From assembly GCA_041504365.1 (NCBI GenBank), contig CP167917.1, forward strand, positions 3,472,001-3,536,000: DNA of 64,000 nucleotides. The letters are read 5' to 3'. Numbering within the stretch: position 1 is the stretch's first letter; each line of letters opens with the position of its first letter. Positions 41,888 through 50,702 of the stretch are shown here, one piece after another. Below the pieces are notes generated by a model. The model ran no database searches and was not told where the DNA came from. It saw nothing but the letters and a program-made list of their open reading frames with translations. Origin of the DNA: Dryocola sp. LX212. Its GTDB lineage: Bacteria > Pseudomonadota > Gammaproteobacteria > Enterobacterales > Enterobacteriaceae. A program made the position numbers and the translations under genes.

Positions 41888-41896
41888 TGTTATACT
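41888..41896 (+). promoter_or_regulatory. ssrA promoter, extended -10
   Basis: TG-T-TATACT is an extended -10 element, 14 bp before the first base of the tmRNA precursor-like 5' end. The -35 region is poor, as is common when the -10 is extended. Confidence 0.55.
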
Positions 41897-41910
41897 GACA
41901 AAACACTTGT

Positions 41911-42274
41911 GGGGCTGATTCTGGATTCGACGGGATTTGCGAAACCCAAGGTGCATGCCGAGGGGCGGTTGGCCTCGTAAAAAGCCGCAAAAAAATAGTC
42001 GCAAACGACGAAAACTACGCACTAGCAGCTTAATAACCTGCTTAGAGCCTTCTCTCCCTAGCCTCCGCTCTTAGGACGGGGATCAAGAGAAGTCAAACCC
42101 AAAAGAGCTCGTGTGGATGTCTTGCCTGGGGCTGAAGCACTAAAACTAATCAGGATAGTTTGGTAATGGCGTGTCTATCCGCAGTTGCCCGGCGAATGTA
42201 AAGATATGACTAAGCATGTAGTACCGACGGTGTAGTAATTTCGGACGCGGGTTCAACTCCCGCCAGCTCCACCA
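41911..42274 (+). ncRNA. ssrA: transfer-messenger RNA (tmRNA)
   Basis: Begins GGGGCTGATTCTGG and ends with the T-arm and acceptor GGTTCAACTCCCGCC...CCACCA, about 364 nt (363 in E. coli). The tag frame at 42001-42033 encodes ANDENYALAA and stop, identical to E. coli. With SmpB and alanyl-tRNA synthetase action it rescues stalled ribosomes and marks the product for ClpXP. Its 3' end is a classic integration site, and an integrase gene follows. Confidence 0.98.
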
Positions 42275-42319
42275 AAATCTTCAATCGATGATTACCAGAG
42301 TCATCCGATAAAGTCTAAA

Positions 42320-42354
42320 GAGCCCGCATGGCGCAAGCCCTGCGGGCTTTTTTG
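42320..42354 (+). terminator. terminator downstream of ssrA
   Basis: Stem AGCCCGCA / TGCGGGCT with a 12-base loop and a run of T, about 46 bp after the tmRNA 3' end. It belongs to DNA carried by the island if the crossover was at the ssrA 3' end. Confidence 0.82.
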
Positions 42355-42407
42355 TGCCCTCAATTTGTCCTGCTGAGTCTGAAGCAAACTAATTAAATCC
42401 GAACCTT

Positions 42408-42460
42408 TTAGGCACCTTGTTAGGCACCTCATAAAGCTTTATTGTTTTTGAGGTGCCTAA
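42408..42460 (+). repeat. TTAGGCACCT repeats upstream of the integrase gene
   Basis: TTAGGCACCT occurs as a direct repeat (42408-42417, 42420-42429), and the second copy, extended to TTAGGCACCTCA (42420-42431), is repeated inverted at 42449-42460. It lies between ssrA and int, where arm-type integrase or excisionase sites and int autoregulation sites are expected. Function inferred from position. Confidence 0.6.
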
Positions 42461-42478
42461 AACTATGGAAACCCGGCA

Positions 42479-43720
42479 ATGGCAAGACAAACCAAACCTT
42501 TATCCGTTAAGGAAATCGAATCCGCCAAACCAAAGGAAGCTGACTACGTTCTTTACGATGGCGATGGCCTTGAGCTACTCATCAAATCAACCGGTAGCAA
42601 AATATGGCAGTTCCGCTACATTCGCCCTGTTACCAAAAAGCGTGCGAAGAAGAGCATTGGCTCCTACCCGGCAGTTACCCTTGCCGATGCCAGAAACTAT
42701 CGAGCAGAGTCTCGCTCTCTCCTGGCAAAACAAATCGATCCTCAGGAACATCAACAAGAACAACTACGCAGTTCGCTTGAAGCCAAAACCAATACTTTCC
42801 AACACGTGGCTGAGCGTTGGTGGAAAGTAAAGAAAGTCAGTGTGACAGAAGACTACGCCGAAGATATTTGGCGCTCTCTCGAGAGAGATGTTTTCCCTGC
42901 GATTGGTGATATCAATGTCACCGAAATCAAAGCTCATACTCTGGTTCAGGCCGTTCAACCTGTTCAGGCCAGAGGAGCACTGGAAACCGTCCGTCGCCTG
43001 TGCCAACGAATCAATGAGGTCATGGTTTATGCTCAAAATACTGGCCTAATTGATGCGGTTCCTAGCGTCAATATTGGCAAAGCCTTTGAGAAGCCTCAGA
43101 AAAAGAACATGCCAAGTATCCGTCCAGACCAGCTACCGCAACTCATGCAAACCATGCGTACTGCCAACATTATCCTACCAACACGATGCCTATTCATGTG
43201 GCAACTTCTTACTATCACCCGTCCTGCCGAAGCGGCTGAAGCTTACTGGGATGAAGTTGATCTGGAAGCGCGAGAATGGAAAATTCCCGCATCACGAATG
43301 AAAATGAACCGTGACCATACCGTTCCTTTATCAGATGAGGCAATGGCTGTTCTGGAAATGATGAAGCCGTTAAGCGGCAACCGAGAATTTATATTCCCTA
43401 GCCGTATCAAACCCAACCAGCCAATGAATAGCCAGACCGTTAACGCGTCGCTAAAACGTGCAGGTTTTGGAGGTGTGCTCGTTTCACACGGTTTGCGTTC
43501 TATCGCCAGTACAGCCCTTAACGAACAGGGTTTTCCACCTGACGTTATTGAAGCGGCATTGGCCCACGTGGATAAGAATGAGGTTCGCCGCGCTTATAAC
43601 CGCAGCGATTACCTTGAGCAGCGACGGCCAATGATGCAGTGGTGGGCTGATTTTGTGATGGCTGCGGATCGTGGAAGCATGATTGAAGGTGGGATGAAAG
43701 GAATGCGGTTAGTTGGATGA
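42479..43720 (+). CDS. P4/CP4-57-type tyrosine integrase
   Basis: 413 residues. An N-terminal DUF4102 arm-binding domain (about 1-90, LSVKEIESAKPKEADYVLYD), a core-binding domain (about 100-190) and a C-terminal catalytic domain with Arg in LTITRPAEA, the HGLR box (SHGLRSIAST) and the nucleophile tyrosine in RRAYNRSDYLEQR. It catalyses recombination between the ssrA 3' end and the element. It lies about 200 bp from ssrA pointing inward, as in CP4-57 (intA) of E. coli. The catalytic residues are all present, so excision could still work. Confidence 0.95.
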   Translation: MARQTKPLSVKEIESAKPKEADYVLYDGDGLELLIKSTGSKIWQFRYIRPVTKKRAKKSIGSYPAVTLADARNYRAESRSLLAKQIDPQEHQQEQLRSSLEAKTNTFQHVAERWWKVKKVSVTEDYAEDIWRSLERDVFPAIGDINVTEIKAHTLVQAVQPVQARGALETVRRLCQRINEVMVYAQNTGLIDAVPSVNIGKAFEKPQKKNMPSIRPDQLPQLMQTMRTANIILPTRCLFMWQLLTITRPAEAAEAYWDEVDLEAREWKIPASRMKMNRDHTVPLSDEAMAVLEMMKPLSGNREFIFPSRIKPNQPMNSQTVNASLKRAGFGGVLVSHGLRSIASTALNEQGFPPDVIEAALAHVDKNEVRRAYNRSDYLEQRRPMMQWWADFVMAADRGSMIEGGMKGMRLVG

Positions 43721-43876
43721 CGGGAATGAATAAAGACTAGTTATCACTTTTAACCTAACAGGGGAAGCTCTAGCATTAGGTCTTCAATATGCTAGAAGCG
43801 GCATCAAAACACGCTGTCTCTAGCATGTCGGTAAAGGCTGGGAGTCACCACACTGAAATAAAATTTTAAATGCGAT

Positions 43877-45205
43877 ATGATAGTTTCGCTGCCAACTGTC
43901 GAGGACAAGCCTTTGAAACTAAATACTCTGTCGGTAAAAAACTTTCGTTGTTATAAAGAAAGAGCCTTCCAGTTCCATCCAAACATCAACTTGATCGTTG
44001 GTCAAAATGCGACAGGTAAGACAGCTTTGTTGGATGCTGTTTCTATCGCTATTGCATCTTGGATATTGGGATTTAAAAAGAAGAACGACAAAAAAAGCTT
44101 AGAGCCAACGGATGCTACTTTGTCTTATTTTGAGAAAGAAGGTGAGCCTCAATTTGTTGAAGCATGGCCAGTAGTGGTAGCAGCATCAGGTATCGTAAAA
44201 GGGAAAAAAATAGACTGGGAGCGTTCCAAGGCCTCGCCTAGTGGCAACACTCGCTATGGGGACGCAAGTGATTTGATTGCTTTAGCAAAAGAATGCGATA
44301 CTAGTTTAGAAAAAGACGTTTCTCTACCTTTAATCAGTTATTACGGTACGATGCGTTTATGGCAAGATCCCAAAGTATCCAGGACCACTCCATTACTAAG
44401 CAAATCTAATAGCAAACCCTCTAGGTTAGATGGATACAAATACTGCGTGGATCCTCGAATTGGCTTAAAGGAGCTAATTGCTTGGTTTGCTCGCCAAGAA
44501 TGGCACGCTTACCAATTAGGGAAAGAATCAACCATTCTTACGGTGGTTCGTAAAGCGGTAATAAGTTGTATCGAAAATGCAGAACATCTTTATTATGATC
44601 CTAAAAGATCAGAATTAATATTAAAATTTCGGGATTCTGAACCTCAGCCATTTAGTATGCTGAGTGATGGCCAACGATGTGTTTTAGCATTGATTGCTGA
44701 TATTGCTCAAAAAGCAGCGCTTTTAAATCCCCATTTGGGTGAGGAGGTGCTAGAAAAAACTGAAGGTGTTGTTTTAATCGATGAACTCGATTTACATCTT
44801 CATCCAAAATGGCAGCGGCATGTGATAGAAGATTTACGGACAACATTCCCGGAAATCCAATTTATTTTCACTTCACACTCTCCATTCTTAATACAATCCC
44901 TCCGTTCAAGTGAAGAACTTATAATGCTTGATGGCTTGGTTCCTGCTCAACTAGCGAACAAAACCCTTGAAGATATCGCTGACGGGATAATGGATGTGAA
45001 TACACCTGAGGTAAGTCACAGATATACTGAAATGAAAGGAGTTGCAAAAGAATATTTGAAAACTCTCAATGAAGCAAAAACCGCACCTGAAGACAAGTTA
45101 CAGCAGTATAAAGATAGATTGGCTAATTCGTTGGCTCCATATGCAGACAACCCTGCTTTTCAAGCTTTTTTGGAGATGCAACGTGTGGCGAAGTTAGGAG
45201 AATAG
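43877..45205 (+). CDS. ptuA: Septu-type AAA/ABC ATPase PtuA
   Basis: 442 residues. SMC/ABC-like ATPase with Walker A GQNATGKT (42-49), an ABC signature-like LSDGQ (near 262), Walker B VVLIDELDLHLHP (near 300) and the H-loop TSHSPFLIQ. The next gene, 3 bp on, encodes an HNH nuclease; ATPase plus HNH in this order defines the Septu anti-phage system. The annotated ATG has no ribosome site; a TTG 12 codons in (43913), with GAGGAC 7 bases upstream, would give MKLNTLSVKNFRC and may be the real start. AT-rich compared with the core genome. No reverse transcriptase or msr/msd is nearby, so it is not a retron-associated copy. Confidence 0.85.
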   Translation: MIVSLPTVEDKPLKLNTLSVKNFRCYKERAFQFHPNINLIVGQNATGKTALLDAVSIAIASWILGFKKKNDKKSLEPTDATLSYFEKEGEPQFVEAWPVVVAASGIVKGKKIDWERSKASPSGNTRYGDASDLIALAKECDTSLEKDVSLPLISYYGTMRLWQDPKVSRTTPLLSKSNSKPSRLDGYKYCVDPRIGLKELIAWFARQEWHAYQLGKESTILTVVRKAVISCIENAEHLYYDPKRSELILKFRDSEPQPFSMLSDGQRCVLALIADIAQKAALLNPHLGEEVLEKTEGVVLIDELDLHLHPKWQRHVIEDLRTTFPEIQFIFTSHSPFLIQSLRSSEELIMLDGLVPAQLANKTLEDIADGIMDVNTPEVSHRYTEMKGVAKEYLKTLNEAKTAPEDKLQQYKDRLANSLAPYADNPAFQAFLEMQRVAKLGE

Positions 45206-45208
45206 CAG

Positions 45209-45946
45209 ATGCGACCGGTACAAAAGGGAATTTCTCCTATTGCTGGTGATTTTGGTAAGTATGAAGATGCTAAACCAGAGTTAGTGAGTCGTTTAGGCCT
45301 TTATTGCAGTTATTGTGAAAGAAAAATTGTAACGTTATTAGCAGTTGAGCATATTGAACCCAAAGATGGTGTCTATGGGAAACCAGCCCTAGAAAAACGT
45401 TGGTCTAACTTTTTGTTAGCTTGTACCAACTGCAACTCATGTAAAGGTAGTGGAAAGGTTAACTTCCGTCGGTTTATTTTTCCTGATAGAGACAATACAT
45501 TCCATGCTTATAAATATAATGTAGATGGCAGTATTGCTTTGGCTCCACATCTTTCGCAACGACAAAAAGTAATGGCAAGAAATACGCTGCGCTTAGTTGG
45601 CTTAGATAAACCTATACAAGTTTTTACCGATTCAAATAATGAGCAAGTTGCGCTGGATCGAGTAGCTCAAAGAATGGAGGCTTTTGGGGTTGCACAAGTT
45701 GCTCTGTCACTAATGTTGAGTGAACCAAACAGTAATGCTTTAAAGCAAAGCATTACTAACAATGCCGTTGAAAATGGTTTTTTTAGTATATGGATGACGG
45801 TATTTGACAGCTATCCTGAGATGAAATTGAAATTTATTCAAGCTTTCAATGGTACAGTAAACAGCGGATGTTTTGATATGGTTACCGGTGGAAGTATTAC
45901 ACCAGCACCAAACTCAGATAATTTGAACTACGGTGGAAAAATTTAA
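45209..45946 (+). CDS. ptuB: Septu-type HNH endonuclease PtuB
   Basis: 245 residues. An N-terminal HNH domain with zinc cysteines C33/C36 and C72/C75, the catalytic histidine in VEHIEPK (H48) and the asparagine in RWSNFLLACTNCN. The C-terminal part (about 100-245) is helical and of unknown role. Starts 3 bp after ptuA, so coupled. In Septu, PtuA ATPase complexes recruit PtuB, which degrades phage DNA when activated. A strong hairpin follows. Confidence 0.85.
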   Translation: MRPVQKGISPIAGDFGKYEDAKPELVSRLGLYCSYCERKIVTLLAVEHIEPKDGVYGKPALEKRWSNFLLACTNCNSCKGSGKVNFRRFIFPDRDNTFHAYKYNVDGSIALAPHLSQRQKVMARNTLRLVGLDKPIQVFTDSNNEQVALDRVAQRMEAFGVAQVALSLMLSEPNSNALKQSITNNAVENGFFSIWMTVFDSYPEMKLKFIQAFNGTVNSGCFDMVTGGSITPAPNSDNLNYGGKI

Positions 45947-46047
45947 GTTTATTGCCCAGAGACTCAACGGTAATAGCTTTTATGGTATTGCGACTGGTTT
46001 AGAATATTTATTGGAATAACTTAAACTTTATAAGCCCTATCTTCGTT

Positions 46048-46081
46048 CATAGCTGGCATCTTTGGCCAGATGCCAGCTATG
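46048..46081. terminator. hairpin between ptuB and the convergent defence cluster
   Basis: A 14-bp perfect inverted repeat (CATAGCTGGCATCT / AGATGCCAGCTATG, loop of 6) lies between two convergent genes. T-rich sequence follows on the plus strand. Probably a bidirectional terminator separating the Septu cassette from the minus-strand cluster. Confidence 0.65.
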
Positions 46082-46133
46082 TCTATTAATTGGCACTACA
46101 GTTAACGGTAGCTATTTTCATAAGGTGTGTAAA

Positions 46134-49100
46134 TCACAGTGTTTTCGTCTGACATCCCCGAAACTCAGCTAGTTGCTTTTCATCTGGTTCGTCGTACGTG
46201 TTAAACCGGGGAGCTTCTCTTATCTGTACTCCGTCAGAATAATAAAGCCGTGTGAAAGTAAACCTTCCACCGAAACCACTTCTAAATTCTTCACCGTAAG
46301 CATTCTTCTCACCTGCGACAGCCCAAATAGCGACTAATCCTTTATTTTTTAGAAAGTTAAGGAATGCATTCCTGTCAACGAGAGCAGCACTGCGCCCCTG
46401 TCTACTCACCGATGGATCCCAAAAAATCACTTCATTAGAGGCATCTTGATAGAAGATCGACCTTCCATCCTTAAGTCTGAGATCCAGTCCCTCCATAATC
46501 CAACCGGCAGGAAGAAACATATTTATGTTGTCACTAACTGATCCATCATAACCCACTGATTCTGCGATATAACCTACGGTGGTTGGCAACACCGGAATTT
46601 TGTCTCCAGTTTGTTTGGAAACTCCGTAAGGGTACCATTGGTCAATCCAATCATTATAATTTTGATCAAGGGTACGCCAGGGGAATTCTCCAAGATGTAC
46701 ATGATAACCTCCCCCTTTCGCAGTTGGGAGATCATGATCCGCAGTAAGGTGACTTCCTGACATTATATTGAGCGCTTTTGTGAGGTCGGAGGCATTCACG
46801 ACAAGGCTAGCTACTCGACGCCAACTTTCTGTTCTGAATCCTTCTGCAGAGGCCCTCCATGTCTCAAACCCAGTAAGAACCAACCACTCACGACTGTCTT
46901 CAGGTGATACAACTTCAATTACGTCTTTTCCATCAAGGATATCTTCATCAGAATGCAACCAAACGATAGCAGCATCAGGACTCCTTGCGGGAAGAGTCGG
47001 CGTATCCCCTGTCCAGAATGAGCTGCCAGCAAATTCCTTCCAGCCGTTGTCTGAGGTATGGCTTACAAGCAACGACGGATCCAAATTGCGTAGCCCGTAT
47101 AAGTCATCCTCCTTGTTCGGCAAAATCGCTAGGTTATCTCTCATCCGCGCAACCAATTCGTAAAGTGCAAGCCATTGGTATTTCTTACCTATGCGCTCAA
47201 GAGAATGCTCATTACGATTACTGCGTATGCTCCTGTCAAAATCTCCATGCAATTCTTCACTCCAACCAAGTTCATGCGCACGCATGACGACCCAGCGGCG
47301 CGCCCAAGCAAGATTGAATTCAGCAGCTCCTTGCCTTGCTAAGCGTTGATACATTCCCTCAGAACGCCAATGTTCTGCTTTCGCTCGCCACTCCTCAAAA
47401 GCATTCGCCCCCACAATAGTTCGAAATTGAGCCTTGGCTTCATCTATTCTGGCGCGACTTTCTCCTGTAATCGATCTATTGTCAGGATTTTCCCGTGCTA
47501 AGGTTGCTAGTAGCGTTTCATATGCTTCCATCATCTCCTTGGTAGCCACCCCGTTGAATTGTTCGAACCATTCTTCGCGTAGATCATTTACTGTCGGTAA
47601 GTCGACAGTACCAAAAGGTGCGGGGCTCCAGTCTTGCACAGCATAGTCGAGTACATATCGACCAAAGTCACCGTCCAGGCAGGAATTTACTATTTCATCG
47701 CGCCCTCTATAATTTGAATTGTAGTTTCGCGTGTAAGAGTCAATAGTCTCGTCAGTTACATACTCAATTGGCCAAGGGCTCTTGAAAGGATGTTTCAGTT
47801 TTTCTGGAGCAATACTATCACTTGGCTCACCTTGGAATTGAGCATAACCAATTAACCCGAGCGCATGATCTCTAAGTAGCTCGTTCGCAGGAGGGACATT
47901 TTCGGCAAACAAGTCACAAAAAAGCCTTGTTGCAACTTTAGTTAACTGGTTTGCTTCCCAGCGGCCTTGCATTGCTGCTCCATACAAAGAAGCAACCACC
48001 CGTTCAGTTACATAATCGTCATCAATATCTTTAAAATTATCCCATAACGAAATTGCCAATCCGGGCCGATCTGCCAAAAGCGCGACCAGTGCTTTCGTCG
48101 CTCTGTCACGGAGCTGCCGTCGAGTTGCAGTTAGAAACCATGCAAGTTGAATGGCAGCAAGTTCAGCTCGTTCTTCAGTAATTTGTGATTGTTCAGCATT
48201 CCAAGCCCAGTCAACCAAGTGATCTGCTCGCTCTGAACGTGCGAGATGTATCGTCCAAGAAGCATCGCGCTTAGGCAGATTAAGGTTTCTGAGTTGTACA
48301 GTTAGATAGTTCACATTGAATGGGTGCTTCGGCTCGGATGCTAGCGCGATAAGCGTCTCATAGCGAAGATATACATCCTTCGTGTTCTCTACGAGATTCC
48401 ATGTCCGTTCAGTAAAGGCTGATGCCCTTCGTGTTAGAAGGCTTTTTGTGAACGCGTCATAACTCCAGCCAAAGGTGGAAGCCAGAGGTAGATCTGGTAA
48501 TTCAATGTTGAATCGTTCGGGAAGTTGCACCGCAACTGCTTCCAAAATACCCGCCCTGATCAAAGAATTTCTGTCTGAGAGCGCTGAATTAAGCGGAGAG
48601 CCCGTTTCACATATATTTGCAACCCCATTCTGAGCACTTCTGTCCAACAAGTTCGCTGAGATTGCATGATCGCCCACACGTTCAAACTCAAACCGGACAA
48701 CCTCGGAGCCGCCAGAGACTGAGTAGTTATCAGGCTCTATTGCTAACAATCCTTCATTCGCTAATTGGAATAAAAGATCATGAGCCATTTCCTGCCCATT
48801 GTGGATCAGCCTCAACAACTCGTCAGCACGCTCATACCCTATCTGTCCACGGCCAGTGTTAGCCATTTCTTCCACTAGGGCTGTTATCGCTTTTCGTACA
48901 ACTTTACGCGTTGGTGCCACCCCCAAGTTTGTTTCAACCCGCCTTGATACCGCAGCAGTATAAAGATCTAGTACGTCAGATATACTAACGAGACTTTCTG
49001 GGAGGAGTACTTCACCATCACCACGGAATAAATCGCAAACGAGACGCAGAAAAAGTGGATTTCGTAGCTCGTCGAGTTGGTGAGGAGTCTCAGGAATGCT

Positions 49101-50555
49101 GATACCACGCCTAGAGAGATAACGAACTACTTCCTTATCGTTGAAACCCTCATGCTCGATTCTCGGTAGTAGCTTCTCATCAATGGAGGAGGGAATTATC
49201 ACATTTGCGTAGATTGAACGACATGATAGAACTACCGTAATCCAGGGAAAATCACGCAAGTCTTTAAGTAATCCTGGTAGTCTTGTCGGCCAAATTGACT
49301 GTCCATTCTTTTCGTTCAAAGCATCAATTGCAATAAGGCTGCGTACCCCAGCGGATTCTCCAGCTGCATTCAGTGCACCCAGAAAATGCTTCACTTGTAA
49401 GTGCCTTGGTAGATCAAGATCCCTTAATATCTCCCCCCAAGGTTCAGCATCTGGTAACTTACCACCCAGAACCATCAACGCTGGTCGGTTGAGCTGAAGT
49501 TGTTGGGCGCAGGCATCAGCAAGTAGATGGGACTTGCCTGTGCCAGCCTCACCTACAATCAGCAATGCCCGTGTATCGATATGCTGCCAACGTTCAGAGC
49601 GAAGTGCGCGGGCTGCTACACGCAATGCACTGACAAGGTTAGACACTGCGATGACTTCAGGATCTGGTTTTGACTTTGAGATACGTTTGAGATCAAGCGT
49701 GTTATGCCACTTAAATGCAAGCTCCGCAGCCTTGTCAACCGTGTCCATAAGAACCGCAAGAGGGAATGGTTCTGATTGCAATACCCCCTCCTGCCGCAGC
49801 ATTGCTACCGCAGCGAGCGCTACGCTGCTCGCACCATCGATATCTTGTGCTGTCACGCTTTTGAGCCTGTCTTCGATTTTTTCTGCGTAGACCAATAACT
49901 CATCGAATATGGCGGGGTCACGTAGTGTCGCAAGGATTGTCTTTCTTACAGGAAGATCAATGTGGCTTTCTGGGCTATATCGATCGCCAAGACTATCTGC
50001 AACACGGTCAAAGGCTTTTCCCAACCATTCAGCAGTCAACATTGCCTTGTCGAACCAAAATGCTACACGCCCCGCAGAACGGATGTTGCTCTCGGTTAGT
50101 CTGAGTTTGATTTCGTGCGCATCCCATCTATCGATGGTGATCGTTCGGCCCAACGCCTTACTACGAGCTATCCGTTCATTCTTCCACTTGTCCCATTCCG
50201 AAAGCGAGGTTTTGACATCATCCTTACGTGAATCGGAAAGGTCGAAGGGAAAACAGGCTATGAAGCGATTCATTTTCGGATGCTTGGCAAGAGCAGTCGT
50301 AAGTGACTGGTCAAGTGATCCGATCATGCTTTTGAAATTGGAGTAAAATTTTACCTGCCAACCGATCTCCGCCCCGTCCATTAGAGCTGCAAAGCACTCA
50401 ACACCGGCATCGCCACCACGACCTTTCCGATCAAATCGAACTTTATCCTTGATTAACTCGTCGTTAGCTAGTTGGCAACATAGCTCTTCGAAAGCATTCG
50501 CCTGACTGCCGTGATGTTGGCGAATTTCAAATAAATCGATATCTGGTAGAGACAT
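46134..50555 (-). CDS. restriction-endonuclease-like domain fused to a STAND/NACHT-type NTPase
   Basis: 1473 residues. The N-terminus (about 1-170) looks like a PD-(D/E)XK nuclease of the Mrr/Cap4 type: FEELCCQL (E24), GGDAGVE (D49) and GWQVKFY (Q67-x-K69). A P-loop NTPase follows with Walker A VGEAGTGKSHLLAD (near 335) and a STAND-like Walker B LIAIDALNEKNG (near 410), then a winged-helix-like part and a long helical region (about 650-1200). The C-terminal 250 residues are unlike TPR and may be a recognition domain. The order nuclease-NTPase-sensor is that of Avs-type phage-protein sensors, but I do not recognise the C-terminal part, and assignment to a known Avs class is not possible here. 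It lies 147 bp downstream of the 1203-residue gene and may be co-transcribed or have its own promoter. Confidence 0.78.
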   Translation of the reverse strand: MSLPDIDLFEIRQHHGSQANAFEELCCQLANDELIKDKVRFDRKGRGGDAGVECFAALMDGAEIGWQVKFYSNFKSMIGSLDQSLTTALAKHPKMNRFIACFPFDLSDSRKDDVKTSLSEWDKWKNERIARSKALGRTITIDRWDAHEIKLRLTESNIRSAGRVAFWFDKAMLTAEWLGKAFDRVADSLGDRYSPESHIDLPVRKTILATLRDPAIFDELLVYAEKIEDRLKSVTAQDIDGASSVALAAVAMLRQEGVLQSEPFPLAVLMDTVDKAAELAFKWHNTLDLKRISKSKPDPEVIAVSNLVSALRVAARALRSERWQHIDTRALLIVGEAGTGKSHLLADACAQQLQLNRPALMVLGGKLPDAEPWGEILRDLDLPRHLQVKHFLGALNAAGESAGVRSLIAIDALNEKNGQSIWPTRLPGLLKDLRDFPWITVVLSCRSIYANVIIPSSIDEKLLPRIEHEGFNDKEVVRYLSRRGISIPETPHQLDELRNPLFLRLVCDLFRGDGEVLLPESLVSISDVLDLYTAAVSRRVETNLGVAPTRKVVRKAITALVEEMANTGRGQIGYERADELLRLIHNGQEMAHDLLFQLANEGLLAIEPDNYSVSGGSEVVRFEFERVGDHAISANLLDRSAQNGVANICETGSPLNSALSDRNSLIRAGILEAVAVQLPERFNIELPDLPLASTFGWSYDAFTKSLLTRRASAFTERTWNLVENTKDVYLRYETLIALASEPKHPFNVNYLTVQLRNLNLPKRDASWTIHLARSERADHLVDWAWNAEQSQITEERAELAAIQLAWFLTATRRQLRDRATKALVALLADRPGLAISLWDNFKDIDDDYVTERVVASLYGAAMQGRWEANQLTKVATRLFCDLFAENVPPANELLRDHALGLIGYAQFQGEPSDSIAPEKLKHPFKSPWPIEYVTDETIDSYTRNYNSNYRGRDEIVNSCLDGDFGRYVLDYAVQDWSPAPFGTVDLPTVNDLREEWFEQFNGVATKEMMEAYETLLATLARENPDNRSITGESRARIDEAKAQFRTIVGANAFEEWRAKAEHWRSEGMYQRLARQGAAEFNLAWARRWVVMRAHELGWSEELHGDFDRSIRSNRNEHSLERIGKKYQWLALYELVARMRDNLAILPNKEDDLYGLRNLDPSLLVSHTSDNGWKEFAGSSFWTGDTPTLPARSPDAAIVWLHSDEDILDGKDVIEVVSPEDSREWLVLTGFETWRASAEGFRTESWRRVASLVVNASDLTKALNIMSGSHLTADHDLPTAKGGGYHVHLGEFPWRTLDQNYNDWIDQWYPYGVSKQTGDKIPVLPTTVGYIAESVGYDGSVSDNINMFLPAGWIMEGLDLRLKDGRSIFYQDASNEVIFWDPSVSRQGRSAALVDRNAFLNFLKNKGLVAIWAVAGEKNAYGEEFRSGFGGRFTFTRLYYSDGVQIREAPRFNTYDEPDEKQLAEFRGCQTKTL

Positions 50556-50702
50556 TTTGCAGATGTTTCCTTAGTTAGTAAGCCATTAAGCGCAATATCT
50601 GTCTAACAAACACATATTTCAGTTTTTTATTTAACCGGAAGAAATAATAACGTAACCCTTTGAAAAATCTTTTTGGCCGATGCTTGAAGACGTTCTTATT
50701 CA

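Noticed and set aside
43721-46133. Retron associated with the ATPase-HNH pair
   Set aside because: No reverse transcriptase frame or msr/msd-like structure occurs near ptuAB; the gap before ptuA is only about 155 bp.
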